Assembly (NCBI RefSeq): GCF_008831285.2
Contig: NW_022204716.1
Span: 1-31,997 of the forward strand
Length of the DNA stretch: 31,997 bases
From: Nymphaea colorata
Taxonomy: Eukaryota > Streptophyta > Magnoliopsida > Nymphaeales > Nymphaeaceae
Direction: 5' to 3'
In this document: in pieces, positions 1 to 10,744 of the stretch
Position numbering within the stretch: position 1 is the stretch's first letter
Layout: each line of letters opens with the position of its first letter
Program-made: the position numbers and the translations under genes
The notes under the pieces: generated by a model
The model's input: only the letters and a program-made list of their open reading frames with translations
Told to the model about the DNA's origin: nothing
Database searches by the model: none

Positions 1-3000
1 TGGAAAAACTTCAAAGATAGACACAGCAAGCTAATGATGGACTCAAAGAAACAAACAAGCTTCTGAGTAGCCATATCAAGGAAGAGAGATAAGCCAGATA
101 AACTTTCAAGAACTAGTTAAAGACCGCAAACGGAAAGATTTCAACACTTTTGGAAGGAGAAAAGGAGACTAAGGAATCTATTGATATCCTAAATGTAAAG
201 ATAGACTCAGTGGAACTAAATGTCCAGCAAATTGAAGGAGAGGTGAAAAAAGACATCAATAGCCTTAAAGCTCTCAATAAATAGCTTGAGAAAAAAATAA
301 ATGAAAGAATTCAAAAAGTTGAGAGTGAGATAGCAAGGATAGAAAAGGAAAGCTCAATTAAGTTCAAAAGTCAAGAATAATATAACATATCTGTGAAACT
401 AACAATAAGCGATTTGGAAGGAAACAAGCTGAACCAGCTGCGGTAGGACCACAACAAGCTGAAGGGCAGGTATGAAGAGTTTGAGAAGACAATCGTCCAA
501 TTTGATGCTTAGATCAAGGAGAAGTTCGAAAGGCTGGACCAGGAAGTAACAGCTGCGAGAAAAGCCAGTAATGAAAAGACCAAAGGAAAACTGGACGAGC
601 TCGAAAATGCAATCAACGAGTACAAGTTCAAATTCCAAGACCTAGAGAAGAAGATTAGGACTCTAACGGATGCAAGCGACAGGAACAAGGACTTTAACCG
701 CTAGATCAAGACAGCAATCAATGACCTCAAGCAGTCAAGCTGTGCTGATAGAGATAACACAGAGGCACTAAAGAAGAGAATCATTGTCTTGGAGTAGGCA
801 AACGCCCGATTCCTCAGCAGTAATTAGACGATACTCTTGAGAATCAAGGAACTGGAAGAAAGGAGTTCACTTTTGACTAGCAGCACAAAAGAAATACAAG
901 AAAGAATACAGAAGATAGAAAGCTCACAATAGTCATACAAGGATATCAGTATAAAGATAAGCAAGAAAGTCGAGTACATTGAGCAGAAGCACACAGACAT
1001 TACTGAAAAGATTACCTTTGAAATCACGAGAATTGAGAAGTAATTGTTCAATGCTAGTCTCTAGGAAATCCAAGGGCACTTGAACAATCTGAACAATGAT
1101 AAATAGCCCAAGGAGACTTCAGGAAGCACATATGGGAATGAAAAGGGCCCTGAGGAACAAAGTAGCGGACAGATAAATGCATTGAAGACTGCCAACAAAA
1201 AGCTTTAGGAGTATGTTCAGCTGATCAGCAAGAGATTGGAAAAACTTGAGACTGCAACAGAGAAAATCGAAAAGTAAAGCAAATAAAAGATCACCGAACT
1301 GCAAAAGGGAAGCTCGACTTATGTCGAGAAGTTCGATCAGTCAAACACTAAGATTGAAGCTCTGTTCAAGAAAGATCAATAGATCGAAGGAAGGCTCAAG
1401 GAAATAGTGAATAGTACCGAAACGATTATCACCAGAATCGAGAAAGAAAAGATCGAAAGAATTCATTCTGTGAAGTAAGTTGCAGACAAATGCAAACATG
1501 GCGCATAAGAAAGCAACAAGCTGAACCAGCTGCGGTAGGACCACAACAAGCTAAAGGGCAGGTATGAAGAGTTTGAGAAGACAATCGTCCAATTTGATGC
1601 TTAGATCAAGGAGAAGTTCGAAAGGCTGGACCAGGAAGTAACAGCTGCGAGAAAAGCCAGTAATGAAAAGACCAAAGGAAAACTGGACGAGCTCGAAAAT
1701 GCAATCAACGAGTATAAGTTCAAATTCCAAGACCTAGAGAAGAAGATTAGGACCCTAACGGATGCAAGCGACAGGAACAAGGACTTTAACCGCTAGATCA
1801 AGACAGCAATCAATGACCTCAAGCAGTCAAGCTGTGCTGATAGAGATAACACAGAGGCACTAAAGAAGAGAATCATTGTCTTGGAGTAGGCAAACGCCCG
1901 ATTCCTCAGCAGTAATTAGACGATACTCTTCAGAATCAAGGAACTGGAAGAAAGGAGTTCACTTTTGACTAGCAGCACAAAAGAAATACAAGAAAGAATA
2001 CAGAAGATAGAAAGCTCACAATAGTCATACAAGGATATCAGTATAAAGATAAGCAAGAAAGTCGAGTACATTGAGCAGAAGCACACAGACATTACTGAAA
2101 AGATTACCTTTGAAATCACGAGAATTGAGAAGTAATTGTTCAATGCTAGTCTCTAGGAAATCCAAGGGCACTTGAACAATCTGAGCAATGATAAATAGCC
2201 CAAGGAGACTTCAGGAAACACATATGGGAATGAAAAGGGCCCTGAGGAACAAAGTAGCGGACAGATAAATGCATTGAAGACTGCCAACAAAAAGCTTTAG
2301 GAGTATGTTCAGCTGATCAGCAAGAGATTGGAAAAACTTGAGACTGCAACAGAGAAAATCGAAAAGTAAAGCAAATAAAAGATCACCGAACTGCAAAAGG
2401 GAAGCTCGACTTATGTCGAGAAGTTCGATCAGTCAAACACTAAGATTGAAGCTCTGTTCAAGAAAGATCAATAGATCGAAGGAAGGCTCAAGGAAATAGT
2501 GAATAGTACCGAAACGATTATCACCAGAATCGAGAAAGAAAAGATCGAAAGAATTCATTCTGTGAAGTAAGTTGCAGACAAATGCAAACATGGCGCATAA
2601 GAAAGCAACAAGCTGAACCAGCTGCGGTAGGACCACAACAAGCTAAAGGGCAGGTATGAAGAGTTTGAGAAGACAATCGTCCAATTTGATGCTTAGATCA
2701 AGGAGAAGTTCGAAAGGCTGGACCAGGAAGTAACAGCTGCGAGAAAAGCCAGTAATGAAAAGACCAAAGGAAAACTGGACGAGCTCGAAAATGCAATCAA
2801 CGAGTATAAGTTCAAATTCCAAGACCTAGAGAAGAAGATTAGGACCCTAACGGATGCAAGCGACAGGAACAAGGACTTTAACCGCTAGATCAAGACAGCA
2901 ATCAATGACCTCAAGCAGTCAAGCTGTGCTGATAGAGATAACACAGAGGCACTAAAGAAGAGAATCATTGTCTTGGAGTAGGCAAACGCCCGATTCCTCA

Positions 3001-6000
3001 GCAGTAATTAGACGATACTCTTCAGAATCAAGGAACTGGAAGAAAGGAGTTCACTTTTGACTAGCAGCACAAAAGAAATACAAGAAAGAATACAGAAGAT
3101 AGAAAGCTCACAATAGTCATACAAGGATATCAGTATAAAGATAAGCAAGAAAGTCGAGTACATTGAGCAGAAGCACACAGACATTACTGAAAAGATTACC
3201 TTTGAAATCACGAGAATTGAGAAGTAATTGTTCAATGCTAGTCTCTAGGAAATCCAAGGGCACTTGAACAATCTGAGCAATGATAAATAGCCCAAGGAGA
3301 CTTCAGGAAACACATATGGGAATGAAAAGGGCCCTGAGGAACAAAGTAGCGGACAGATAAATGCATTGAAGACTGCCAACAAAAAGCTTTAGGAGTATGT
3401 TCAGCTGATCAGCAAGAGATTGGAAAAACTTGAGACTGCAACAGAGAAAATCGAAAAGTAAAGCAAATAAAAGATCACCGAACTGCAAAAGGGAAGCTCG
3501 ACTTATGTCGAGAAGTTCGATCAGTCAAACACTAAGATTGAAGCTCTGTTCAAGAAAGATCAATAGATCGAAGGAAGGCTCAAGGAAATAGTGAATAGTA
3601 CCGAAACGATTATCACCAGAATCGAGAAAGAAAAGATCGAAAGAATTCATTCTGTGAAGTAAGTTGCAGACAAATGCAAACATGGCGCATAAGAAAGCAA
3701 CAAGCTGAACCAGCTGCGGTAGGACCACAACAAGCTAAAGGGCAGGTATGAAGAGTTTGAGAAGACAATCGTCCAATTTGATGCTTAGATCAAGGAGAAG
3801 TTCGAAAGGCTGGACCAGGAAGTAACAGCTGCGAGAAAAGCCAGTAATGAAAAGACCAAAGGAAAACTGGACGAGCTCGAAAATGCAATCAACGAGTATA
3901 AGTTCAAATTCCAAGACCTAGAGAAGAAGATTAGGACCCTAACGGATGCAAGCGACAGGAACAAGGACTTTAACCGCTAGATCAAGACAGCAATCAATGA
4001 CCTCAAGCAGTCAAGCTGTGCTGATAGAGATAACACAGAGGCACTAAAGAAGAGAATCATTGTCTTGGAGTAGGCAAACGCCCGATTCCTCAGCAGTAAT
4101 TAGACGATACTCTTCAGAATCAAGGAACTGGAAGAAAGGAGTTCACTTTTGACTAGCAGCACAAAAGAAATACAAGAAAGAATACAGAAGATAGAAAGCT
4201 CACAATAGTCATACAAGGATATCAGTATAAAGATAAGCAAGAAAGTCGAGTACATTGAGCAGAAGCACACAGACATTACTGAAAAGATTACCTTTGAAAT
4301 CACGAGAATTGAGAAGTAATTGTTCAATGCTAGTCTCTAGGAAATCCAAGGGCACTTGAACAATCTGAGCAATGATAAATAGCCCAAGGAGACTTCAGGA
4401 AACACATATGGGAATGAAAAGGGCCCTGAGGAACAAAGTAGCGGACAGATAAATGCATTGAAGACTGCCAACAAAAAGCTTTAGGAGTATGTTCAGCTGA
4501 TCAGCAAGAGATTGGAAAAACTTGAGACTGCAACAGAGAAAATCGAAAAGTAAAGCAAATAAAAGATCACCGAACTGCAAAAGGGAAGCTCGACTTATGT
4601 CGAGAAGTTCGATCAGTCAAACACTAAGATTGAAGCTCTGTTCAAGAAAGATCAATAGATCGAAGGAAGGCTCAAGGAAATAGTGAATAGTACCGAAACG
4701 ATTATCACCAGAATCGAGAAAGAAAAGATCGAAAGAATTCATTCTGTGAAGTAAGTTGCAGACAAATGCAAACATGGCGCATAAGAAAGCAACAAGCTGA
4801 ACCAGCTGCGGTAGGACCACAACAAGCTAAAGGGCAGGTATGAAGAGTTTGAGAAGACAATCGTCCAATTTGATGCTTAGATCAAGGAGAAGTTCGAAAG
4901 GCTGGACCAGGAAGTAACAGCTGCGAGAAAAGCCAGTAATGAAAAGACCAAAGGAAAACTGGACGAGCTCGAAAATGCAATCAACGAGTATAAGTTCAAA
5001 TTCCAAGACCTAGAGAAGAAGATTAGGACCCTAACGGATGCAAGCGACAGGAACAAGGACTTTAACCGCTAGATCAAGACAGCAATCAATGACCTCAAGC
5101 AGTCAAGCTGTGCTGATAGAGATAACACAGAGGCACTAAAGAAGAGAATCATTGTCTTGGAGTAGGCAAACGCCCGATTCCTCAGCAGTAATTAGACGAT
5201 ACTCTTCAGAATCAAGGAACTGGAAGAAAGGAGTTCACTTTTGACTAGCAGCACAAAAGAAATACAAGAAAGAATACAGAAGATAGAAAGCTCACAATAG
5301 TCATACAAGGATATCAGTATAAAGATAAGCAAGAAAGTCGAGTACATTGAGCAGAAGCACACAGACATTACTGAAAAGATTACCTTTGAAATCACGAGAA
5401 TTGAGAAGTAATTGTTCAATGCTAGTCTCTAGGAAATCCAAGGGCACTTGAACAATCTGAGCAATGATAAATAGCCCAAGGAGACTTCAGGAAACACATA
5501 TGGGAATGAAAAGGGCCCTGAGGAACAAAGTAGCGGACAGATAAATGCATTGAAGACTGCCAACAAAAAGCTTTAGGAGTATGTTCAGCTGATCAGCAAG
5601 AGATTGGAAAAACTTGAGACTGCAACAGAGAAAATCGAAAAGTAAAGCAAATAAAAGATCACCGAACTGCAAAAGGGAAGCTCGACTTATGTCGAGAAGT
5701 TCGATCAGTCAAACACTAAGATTGAAGCTCTGTTCAAGAAAGATCAATAGATCGAAGGAAGGCTCAAGGAAATAGTGAATAGTACCGAAACGATTATCAC
5801 CAGAATCGAGAAAGAAAAGATCGAAAGAATTCATTCTGTGAAGTAAGTTGCAGACAAATGCAAACATGGCGCATAAGAAAGCAACAAGCTGAACCAGCTG
5901 CGGTAGGACCACAACAAGCTAAAGGGCAGGTATGAAGAGTTTGAGAAGACAATCGTCCAATTTGATGCTTAGATCAAGGAGAAGTTCGAAAGGCTGGACC

Positions 6001-8390
6001 AGGAAGTAACAGCTGCGAGAAAAGCCAGTAATGAAAAGACCAAAGGAAAACTGGACGAGCTCGAAAATGCAATCAACGAGTATAAGTTCAAATTCCAAGA
6101 CCTAGAGAAGAAGATTAGGACCCTAACGGATGCAAGCGACAGGAACAAGGACTTTAACCGCTAGATCAAGACAGCAATCAATGACCTCAAGCAGTAACTT
6201 TTGACTTGTAAAACTAAGACTTAATCATTAAATGCCAAAATTTAGCTTCTTCAAAAATCATGTTCCGTTTGCAATTTAACCAGTAAATAAGTTCTCTCTA
6301 CTATTGATGCCTTAAAGAAGGATATTTCAATTTTCAAAAGCAATTCTTCTGATCTTAAGGTCAAGATTGAAGCATTAGAGAGTAAAGTTGTTCTTATCAA
6401 TACTTCTTAATTATCCTCTAAGATCTATGGATTGTAGACAGCAATTACACTCTGCAGATAATTTACTGAGAAAATCAATATTAAGGTTGACTCTCTGGAG
6501 AAATCATATATTAATGCTTTCACTGAGGAAATCAACAAGAAAATCTAAGAACTGAACAGAGTCGACAAGCACGAGCATTCAGAATAGATTACGATTCATA
6601 AAGAAGAATAATGTTCAGTCGAAGTTAGTACACAGAAGCTGAATAATTACATCAAAGACCAATTAAGCTCCTTGAAGAAAACTGACTAAACCCTTAAGGA
6701 TATTACTGTCCTGATTAGTAAGAGGCTGGATTCGTTTGAGGGATTAATAAGTATACTTGACAAAGAAACTAAAGACAAGATTAGCGGTTTAGACCAAGCC
6801 AGCAGATAATGCAAAGCAAATCATGAAAAGAGCATAGCTAAACTTCTTCTCTTGGAAAAGGTATGCTCTGTTTGCAATGTCAAAAAAGATTAAAAGAAAG
6901 ATGAGCCTGATATACCTTACAAGCCATGCCATCAGTAAGTTTTTATAGAAGACTTACAGTATGATAAATAATCTTGGAGACACACGGTGGATTTGCTTAA
7001 TGCGAAAATCGATAAGCTGGAGAGCAAGACTAGCTCAGCCAATAATGAAATTCAATCTCGAATTTCTGCACTTTAGCTTGCTCGTGCCATTTTCGGGGGA
7101 AGCTCGCAGCCTGGAAATAACACAAGCCCTTCTTCAGAACAAATGACCTTCATTTTCAATGCATTTACTCAGGATTCCAGAGCTAACATTGATTTACTCA
7201 TTAAGGCCAACAACTCCCACAAGGAAACCACCTAAGTTATCACTAGGAGAATTGATAAGTTCGAGAGGATCGCCACCAGTATGTTTAGTGCTTTACAAAA
7301 GGCAGTATCCGCCCACGAATCTCGCTTTGAGGCAATCAGGATTAGGCTCGATGCACTAAAGGCCGAAAACAGGGCAAACAAGGACTACTACACATACATT
7401 AAGGAGAAGGTGGAGACCTCAGAGACCGCTATCGCAAGGATCGAGAGGGAAAGCAAAGCCAGGTTCGAGTCGCTGGAACAGATGAGCACATTCTACAAAG
7501 CCAGCACCCTCGAAAGCAGTGCCAAGTATGAGTCGCTGAGGGCCGCCCACAAGCTGCTCCATGACTACGCCAACTCCATCTACTCGCGGGTCGACGCTGT
7601 CGAGAAGGAAGTAAGCGCCATCAGCTTCGAAACACAGGAACTCATCGGCCCTTCGGCGGAGCGGAGCGGAATCCTGTCGAGACTCACCTTCCTCGAACAG
7701 TCGGAGAAGGCAGTGAAGAGCACTTTGGAGGACTTCGCCAACGGGTTCAACACCCACTTCCACCCAACCAGGTACCCCAACAGCCAGCTGAGCGTCCAGC
7801 TCCTGCAGCGCCTAGGCGATTCCCTCGGAGAAGCCATCATCCAGGAGGTTGCGGAGGAGAACATCATCGGCGGAATCAAGGGCGCGCAACAGTCCTGCGA
7901 GTGCTTCAACGCTGAGCTCTCCAGCGCCAAGGCCAACATCGACGAGCTCGACAAGATCGCCAGCTCCCTCCACCTCACCGTCGAACGCGTCAGGCAGCAG
8001 ATCTCCCAGGTCGAGTCAGCCAACTCCCACTACTCCTCCTCCTCCTCCTCCAAAAAAGAGGCTGAGCCCTCCTTGCTCGAACTGCAGGAGATCAACTCGA
8101 GCCTCCTCAGCACTATCCACCAGACTGTGCCAACCATCAGCGTCATTAAGAGGACCAACGTTGCGCTCACTGAAACAGCAGACAAGTTCGAAAGCTCACC
8201 CCTGCGCAGAGTAATCAAAGACATCAACACTTCGAGCATCTCTCCCTCCGAACAGACCAAGCACAGGTAGACAACACTCATCTATGAAAATTCCGGAGTC
8301 AGAGAAACGACAGTGATAAAAGAAGAGGAGCGAATAGTCTCCGTAGAACATTCAAGCAAGACAGGATACGAGATAGCTTCCAATGATTGA
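1..8390 (+). CDS. Giant coiled-coil repeat protein, 5' end outside window
   Basis: With TAA/TAG read as Gln, the frame starting at base 3 stays open for 2,795 codons to a TGA at 8388-8390. The start codon lies left of the window. The sequence is rich in Lys, Glu, Leu and Ile with heptad-like spacing and shows no enzyme motif, so I infer a long rod-like structural protein, perhaps cortical or cytoskeletal. In order: a unique coiled coil (to about 422); five full and one partial 364-residue repeats (423-6196); a diverged tail with two CSVCN motifs (6261-6275 and 6864-6878, 201 codons apart) that may bind metal; and a C-terminal region (7281-8387) homologous to the gene at 10745-12817, sharing TFLEQSEKAVKSTL and YPNSQLS. 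Codon use is odd: each repeat has about 15 TAA/TAG codons, while 7281-8267 has none and is much GC-richer. The gene converges on the gene ending at 8502. No intron is needed. Confidence 0.9.
423..6196 (+). repeat. 1,092-bp in-frame coding tandem repeat, about 5.3 copies
   Basis: Units start at 423, 1515, 2607, 3699 and 4791, with a partial sixth copy from 5883 that stops matching at 6196. The unit is exactly 364 codons, so the array never shifts frame. Units 2-5 look identical to me. Unit 1 differs at about seven scattered bases (for example gagtacaag against gagtataag, and near 661, 831, 1093 and 1116). Just past the last match the tail resumes with acttttgact, which also occurs about 190 bp further into the unit. 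This suggests the last copy lost a segment at that short homology. Copy number could be wrong if reads did not span the array. Confidence 0.97.
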
Positions 8391-8501
8391 AAACGCATTA
8401 TTATCTTCATCATCTAAAGGGAGATTACGATCTTATAATCTAGGTTAGCTAAGTATAGGAGCTAAATAGGATATTTTATCATAACACACTTATAATATAA
8501 A

Positions 8502-9455
8502 TCAGCTGTCTTTGTCTTTCTAGCCTTGCCTGGGGCCCAAGTCATCGATGCCTATCCTCTGTGAGTGATACAAAGGACTCCACTCTGCCATTCGGTTGCT
8601 GCTGCCTGCTTCCGTGCTCTCCTTGAGCCTTCCGCTAAGCAGGCCAAGCCTCAGCTTTGCCCCGTCCCAGAAGCCGCCCTGCTCCAGCTTCTGCCTCCGC
8701 ACCTCCAGCGCATCCTTGAAGATAACACTCGAGTACTGGTTTCCCTTCCGGTGGCTCTTCGGCTGGCTGAGGGGTGTGGGACTCGGCTTTTCCCTTTACG
8801 TCTGCCCCTCCAGTCCTCCTGCATTCACTATTGGCCTTTCGGTGGGTTTCGGGCCTTCGCTTTGCTCTTCGACGCAGTGCGCGGTGACGGCGTTGACTCT
8901 GAGGGGACTCCGTTTGAGGGAGTGCAGTTTGGCGTAGTGCTCCTTTTTAGGGAGGAAGAGTTCCCTGATTTCGTGGTCGGGCAGGTGGCGGGCGCTCAGT
9001 CCTCCCAGCAGCTCGCGGACCTCCGTCTTCTTCCCCGCCTGCTTCCTCAGGTAGCCTTCGATCTCCGACCGACTGATGCGGTTCCTGACGCCGATCAGCT
9101 GCAGGGCGAACCCGTTTTTGCGGGCGGACTTGTCTGCGAGTCCGGGCTCGAAGACGTGCTTGCGGCCCAGGAGCGGCCTCTTGCCTGGCTGCTCATTGCC
9201 TGGCTGCTGATTGGCCTACCGGTGCCGCGAGTCCTCGGTCTTGGTCTTGGGCTGCAGTTCCTTGGACAGGTACAGCTTGTTGGCCCTTCGTTTTGTTTCG
9301 TATTCGGAGAGCGAAGCGTAGTGTCTGTTGTGCGGTTTCTCCCTTTAGACAGTTCCGCATTTGAGGAGCGCTTTGATGACTTTGGAGTGCTCGGCCTGCT
9401 CGCGGTAAAAGGTAAACAAACCCTTCGAGTGATGCTGCGTAAAGCCGTTCTCCAT
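8502..9455 (-). CDS. Uncharacterised basic protein, copy 1 (317 aa)
   Basis: The frame runs from the ATG at 9455 to a TGA at 8504-8502, using several TAG/TAA as Gln. I recognise no domain. The protein is Arg/Lys-rich and probably soluble, with no signal peptide or membrane segment. The paralogue at 12878-13816 is almost identical. This copy has an extra 15 bases, giving the direct repeat QPGNEQPGK. Differences between the copies fall mostly at third positions of this frame (CAT/CAC, TTT/TTC, ACA/ACC), which supports this strand as the coding one even though the opposite strand also has a long open frame. The ATG at 9455 is conserved in both copies, whereas the longer frame starting at 9507 is out of phase. 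It converges on the giant gene, with 111 bases between the stops. Confidence 0.8.
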
Positions 9456-9487
9456 AAATTATATCACATAAAGTTAGGATTGCGAAG

Positions 9488-9505
9488 GTACACGGAAATA
9501 AACTC
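9488..9505 (-). promoter_or_regulatory. Conserved upstream motif of the 317-aa gene
   Basis: GTACACGGAAATAAACTC on the plus strand lies 33 bases upstream of the ATG. It is repeated exactly at the same distance in copy 2, although the bases between motif and ATG differ. Conservation inside otherwise diverged flank suggests a promoter or 5' UTR element. Its function is inferred. Confidence 0.45.
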
Positions 9506-9703
9506 ATGTTGGTAGTGTGGATTATTTATTGATGATGGGCATAGGATTACTATATGGATGATTCATTTTATTCTCTTTTCCCCAATAAGGACCGTATGAT
9601 AAAAACAAAGGATAAAATAGGTTGATTGAAACCTCCCCTTATTAACATCAATAAGTTTCATACCCTTTCCTGGTAAGTTCTTATTGTATATATTGTCAGG
9701 TGT

Positions 9704-9708
9704 AAAAA
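9704..9708 (-). terminator. Pol III T-run after 5S copy 1
   Basis: Five consecutive T on the minus strand lie about five bases past the 5S 3' end, after CCTC. This is the usual RNA polymerase III stop signal. Confidence 0.75.
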
Positions 9709-9712
9709 GAGG

Positions 9713-9830
9713 GCTGTCGTCACATGGACTTCCCAAGCGGTCCCCCACCTTAGTACTAACCATGCCTGAAGCCGCTTAACTTCGGAGTTCGGATGGGATC
9801 CGGTGCTTTCGGCTTAGTTTGGACGACAGC
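9713..9830 (-). rRNA. 5S ribosomal RNA, copy 1
   Basis: The minus strand gives a 118-base 5S rRNA. It starts GCTGTCGTCC and ends GGACGACAGC reversed, so the ends pair as helix I. Internal 5S hallmarks are present: GGATCCCATCCGAACTCCG, AAGTTAAGCG, and GGTTAGTACTAAGGTGGGGG followed by GACCGCTTGGGAA. All three copies in the window look identical over this span. The true 3' end may include one or two more C residues. Confidence 0.96.
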
Positions 9831-9873
9831 AAATATCAACGCAGGAAGCCAAGGATATGTTGCTCCCCCACCT
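9831..9873 (-). promoter_or_regulatory. Conserved 5' flank of 5S copy 1
   Basis: Upstream of the 5S start, both duplicated copies keep a G-run (GGTGGGGG), a CAtATCCTT-like block and GTTGATRTTT directly before the RNA. Sequence between the blocks is not conserved. I infer an external Pol III promoter element. The lone third 5S gene lacks most of it. Confidence 0.5.
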
Positions 9874-10744
9874 CAATTCCCAAAAACTCACAATCTTCTT
9901 CTTTATATGTCTTGGAAGTATTAAATCACTTTCTGAGTACTTAACCATCAACTTAAAGGCTGGCATATTTGGTGCATCGAGACTAGTCAATACTAAAAGC
10001 ATCTCCTTTTCCTCCCGATTTTGCAACTTTTTTAATTATTCCTTGATGAATTTGACCCGAACTTTGGGATAAAGTGGTCAATACTTATAACATTCATACA
10101 TATACTCACATATGGGCTCAAGCCTATATTTAATTAATATTCCTTATTTTGTTTTGATTAATAAATGAAGAGTAAAAAGCTAATTATTATTTTGAGCACT
10201 CAGGATCATTAGTTCTAGTCCATTATGCCAACATAAGTCGATGGTTTCAATTTATTCAATAATTACTCGGTATAGATATTAGTATAGTCAAACTTAGCTA
10301 ATTCAAAAGCAATAAGAAGGCGTTATAAGAGTCATTTGGTAAGAAATCCATGATTCTCACACAAAAAGATTAGACTTCAAGGGCTTTATTTATTTTAATT
10401 TAAAAGTTATCAAGCATACATTTGAAAGAACGTTTTTAGCAAGCCAAATGTAAAAATCTAAACGAAAAACTGCCAGAACCCCTTATTATTGCTAATAATC
10501 AATAAAATGTAAGAAAAAATAATCTCATAACTGAAAAGCAAAAAGCTTTTAGTAAATATTGTATAGAGAAAACATAGATAAGGAGAATTAATAAAGGTAA
10601 ATTTGAAATAACAGCATCTAGTAATGGTCTCACGGCATCTCATATGAGAAAGAATATAAGAATTCACATAATGGGCCACAATAGAATCATATTCCAACAT
10701 CTTCTAAAATAAATCCCGGATTCTTAATTTCCATATATAATATA
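9874..10744. other. AT-rich intergenic region
   Basis: I see no convincing gene here. A minus-strand frame at about 9857-10071 (containing LTSLDAPNMPAFKLMVKY) is open and protein-like. However, it has no suitable start upstream of the in-frame Met, overlaps the 5S flank and runs into the 5S gene. The rest (10080-10740) is low-GC with scattered TGA in all frames. Confidence 0.6.

Larger units (their letters stand above)
8480..9505. repeat. Segmental duplication, copy 1 core
   Basis: This block is highly similar to 12855-13866. It covers the 3' flank (from the ataacacac/tataatataaatca stretch), the whole 317-aa gene and its upstream motif. Looser homology extends left into the C-terminal coding part of the neighbouring coiled-coil gene (about 7640-8270 against 12050-12665) and right to the 5S gene. 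The ancestral unit was therefore coiled-coil gene, convergent gene and 5S. Confidence 0.9.

Noticed and set aside
824-5912. Repeating hydrophobic minus-strand ORFs (61-75 codons) across the first 6 kb
   Set aside because: They are shadows opposite the coiled-coil repeat. They use only its antisense, recur with the 1,092-bp period and vanish once TAA/TAG are read as Gln on the plus strand.
423-6196. CRISPR array or satellite
   Set aside because: The unit is 1,092 bp with no spacers, and it is fully coding and in frame in a eukaryotic nuclear context.
8565-9515. Plus-strand ORF of 316 codons, and its 296-codon twin at 12941-13831
   Set aside because: Substitutions between the copies fall mostly in third positions of the opposite frame, so the minus-strand protein is the selected one.
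9857-10071. Minus-strand frame upstream of 5S copy 1
   Set aside because: Peptide looks plausible, but there is no clean start, it runs into the 5S gene and nothing similar lies upstream of 5S copy 2.
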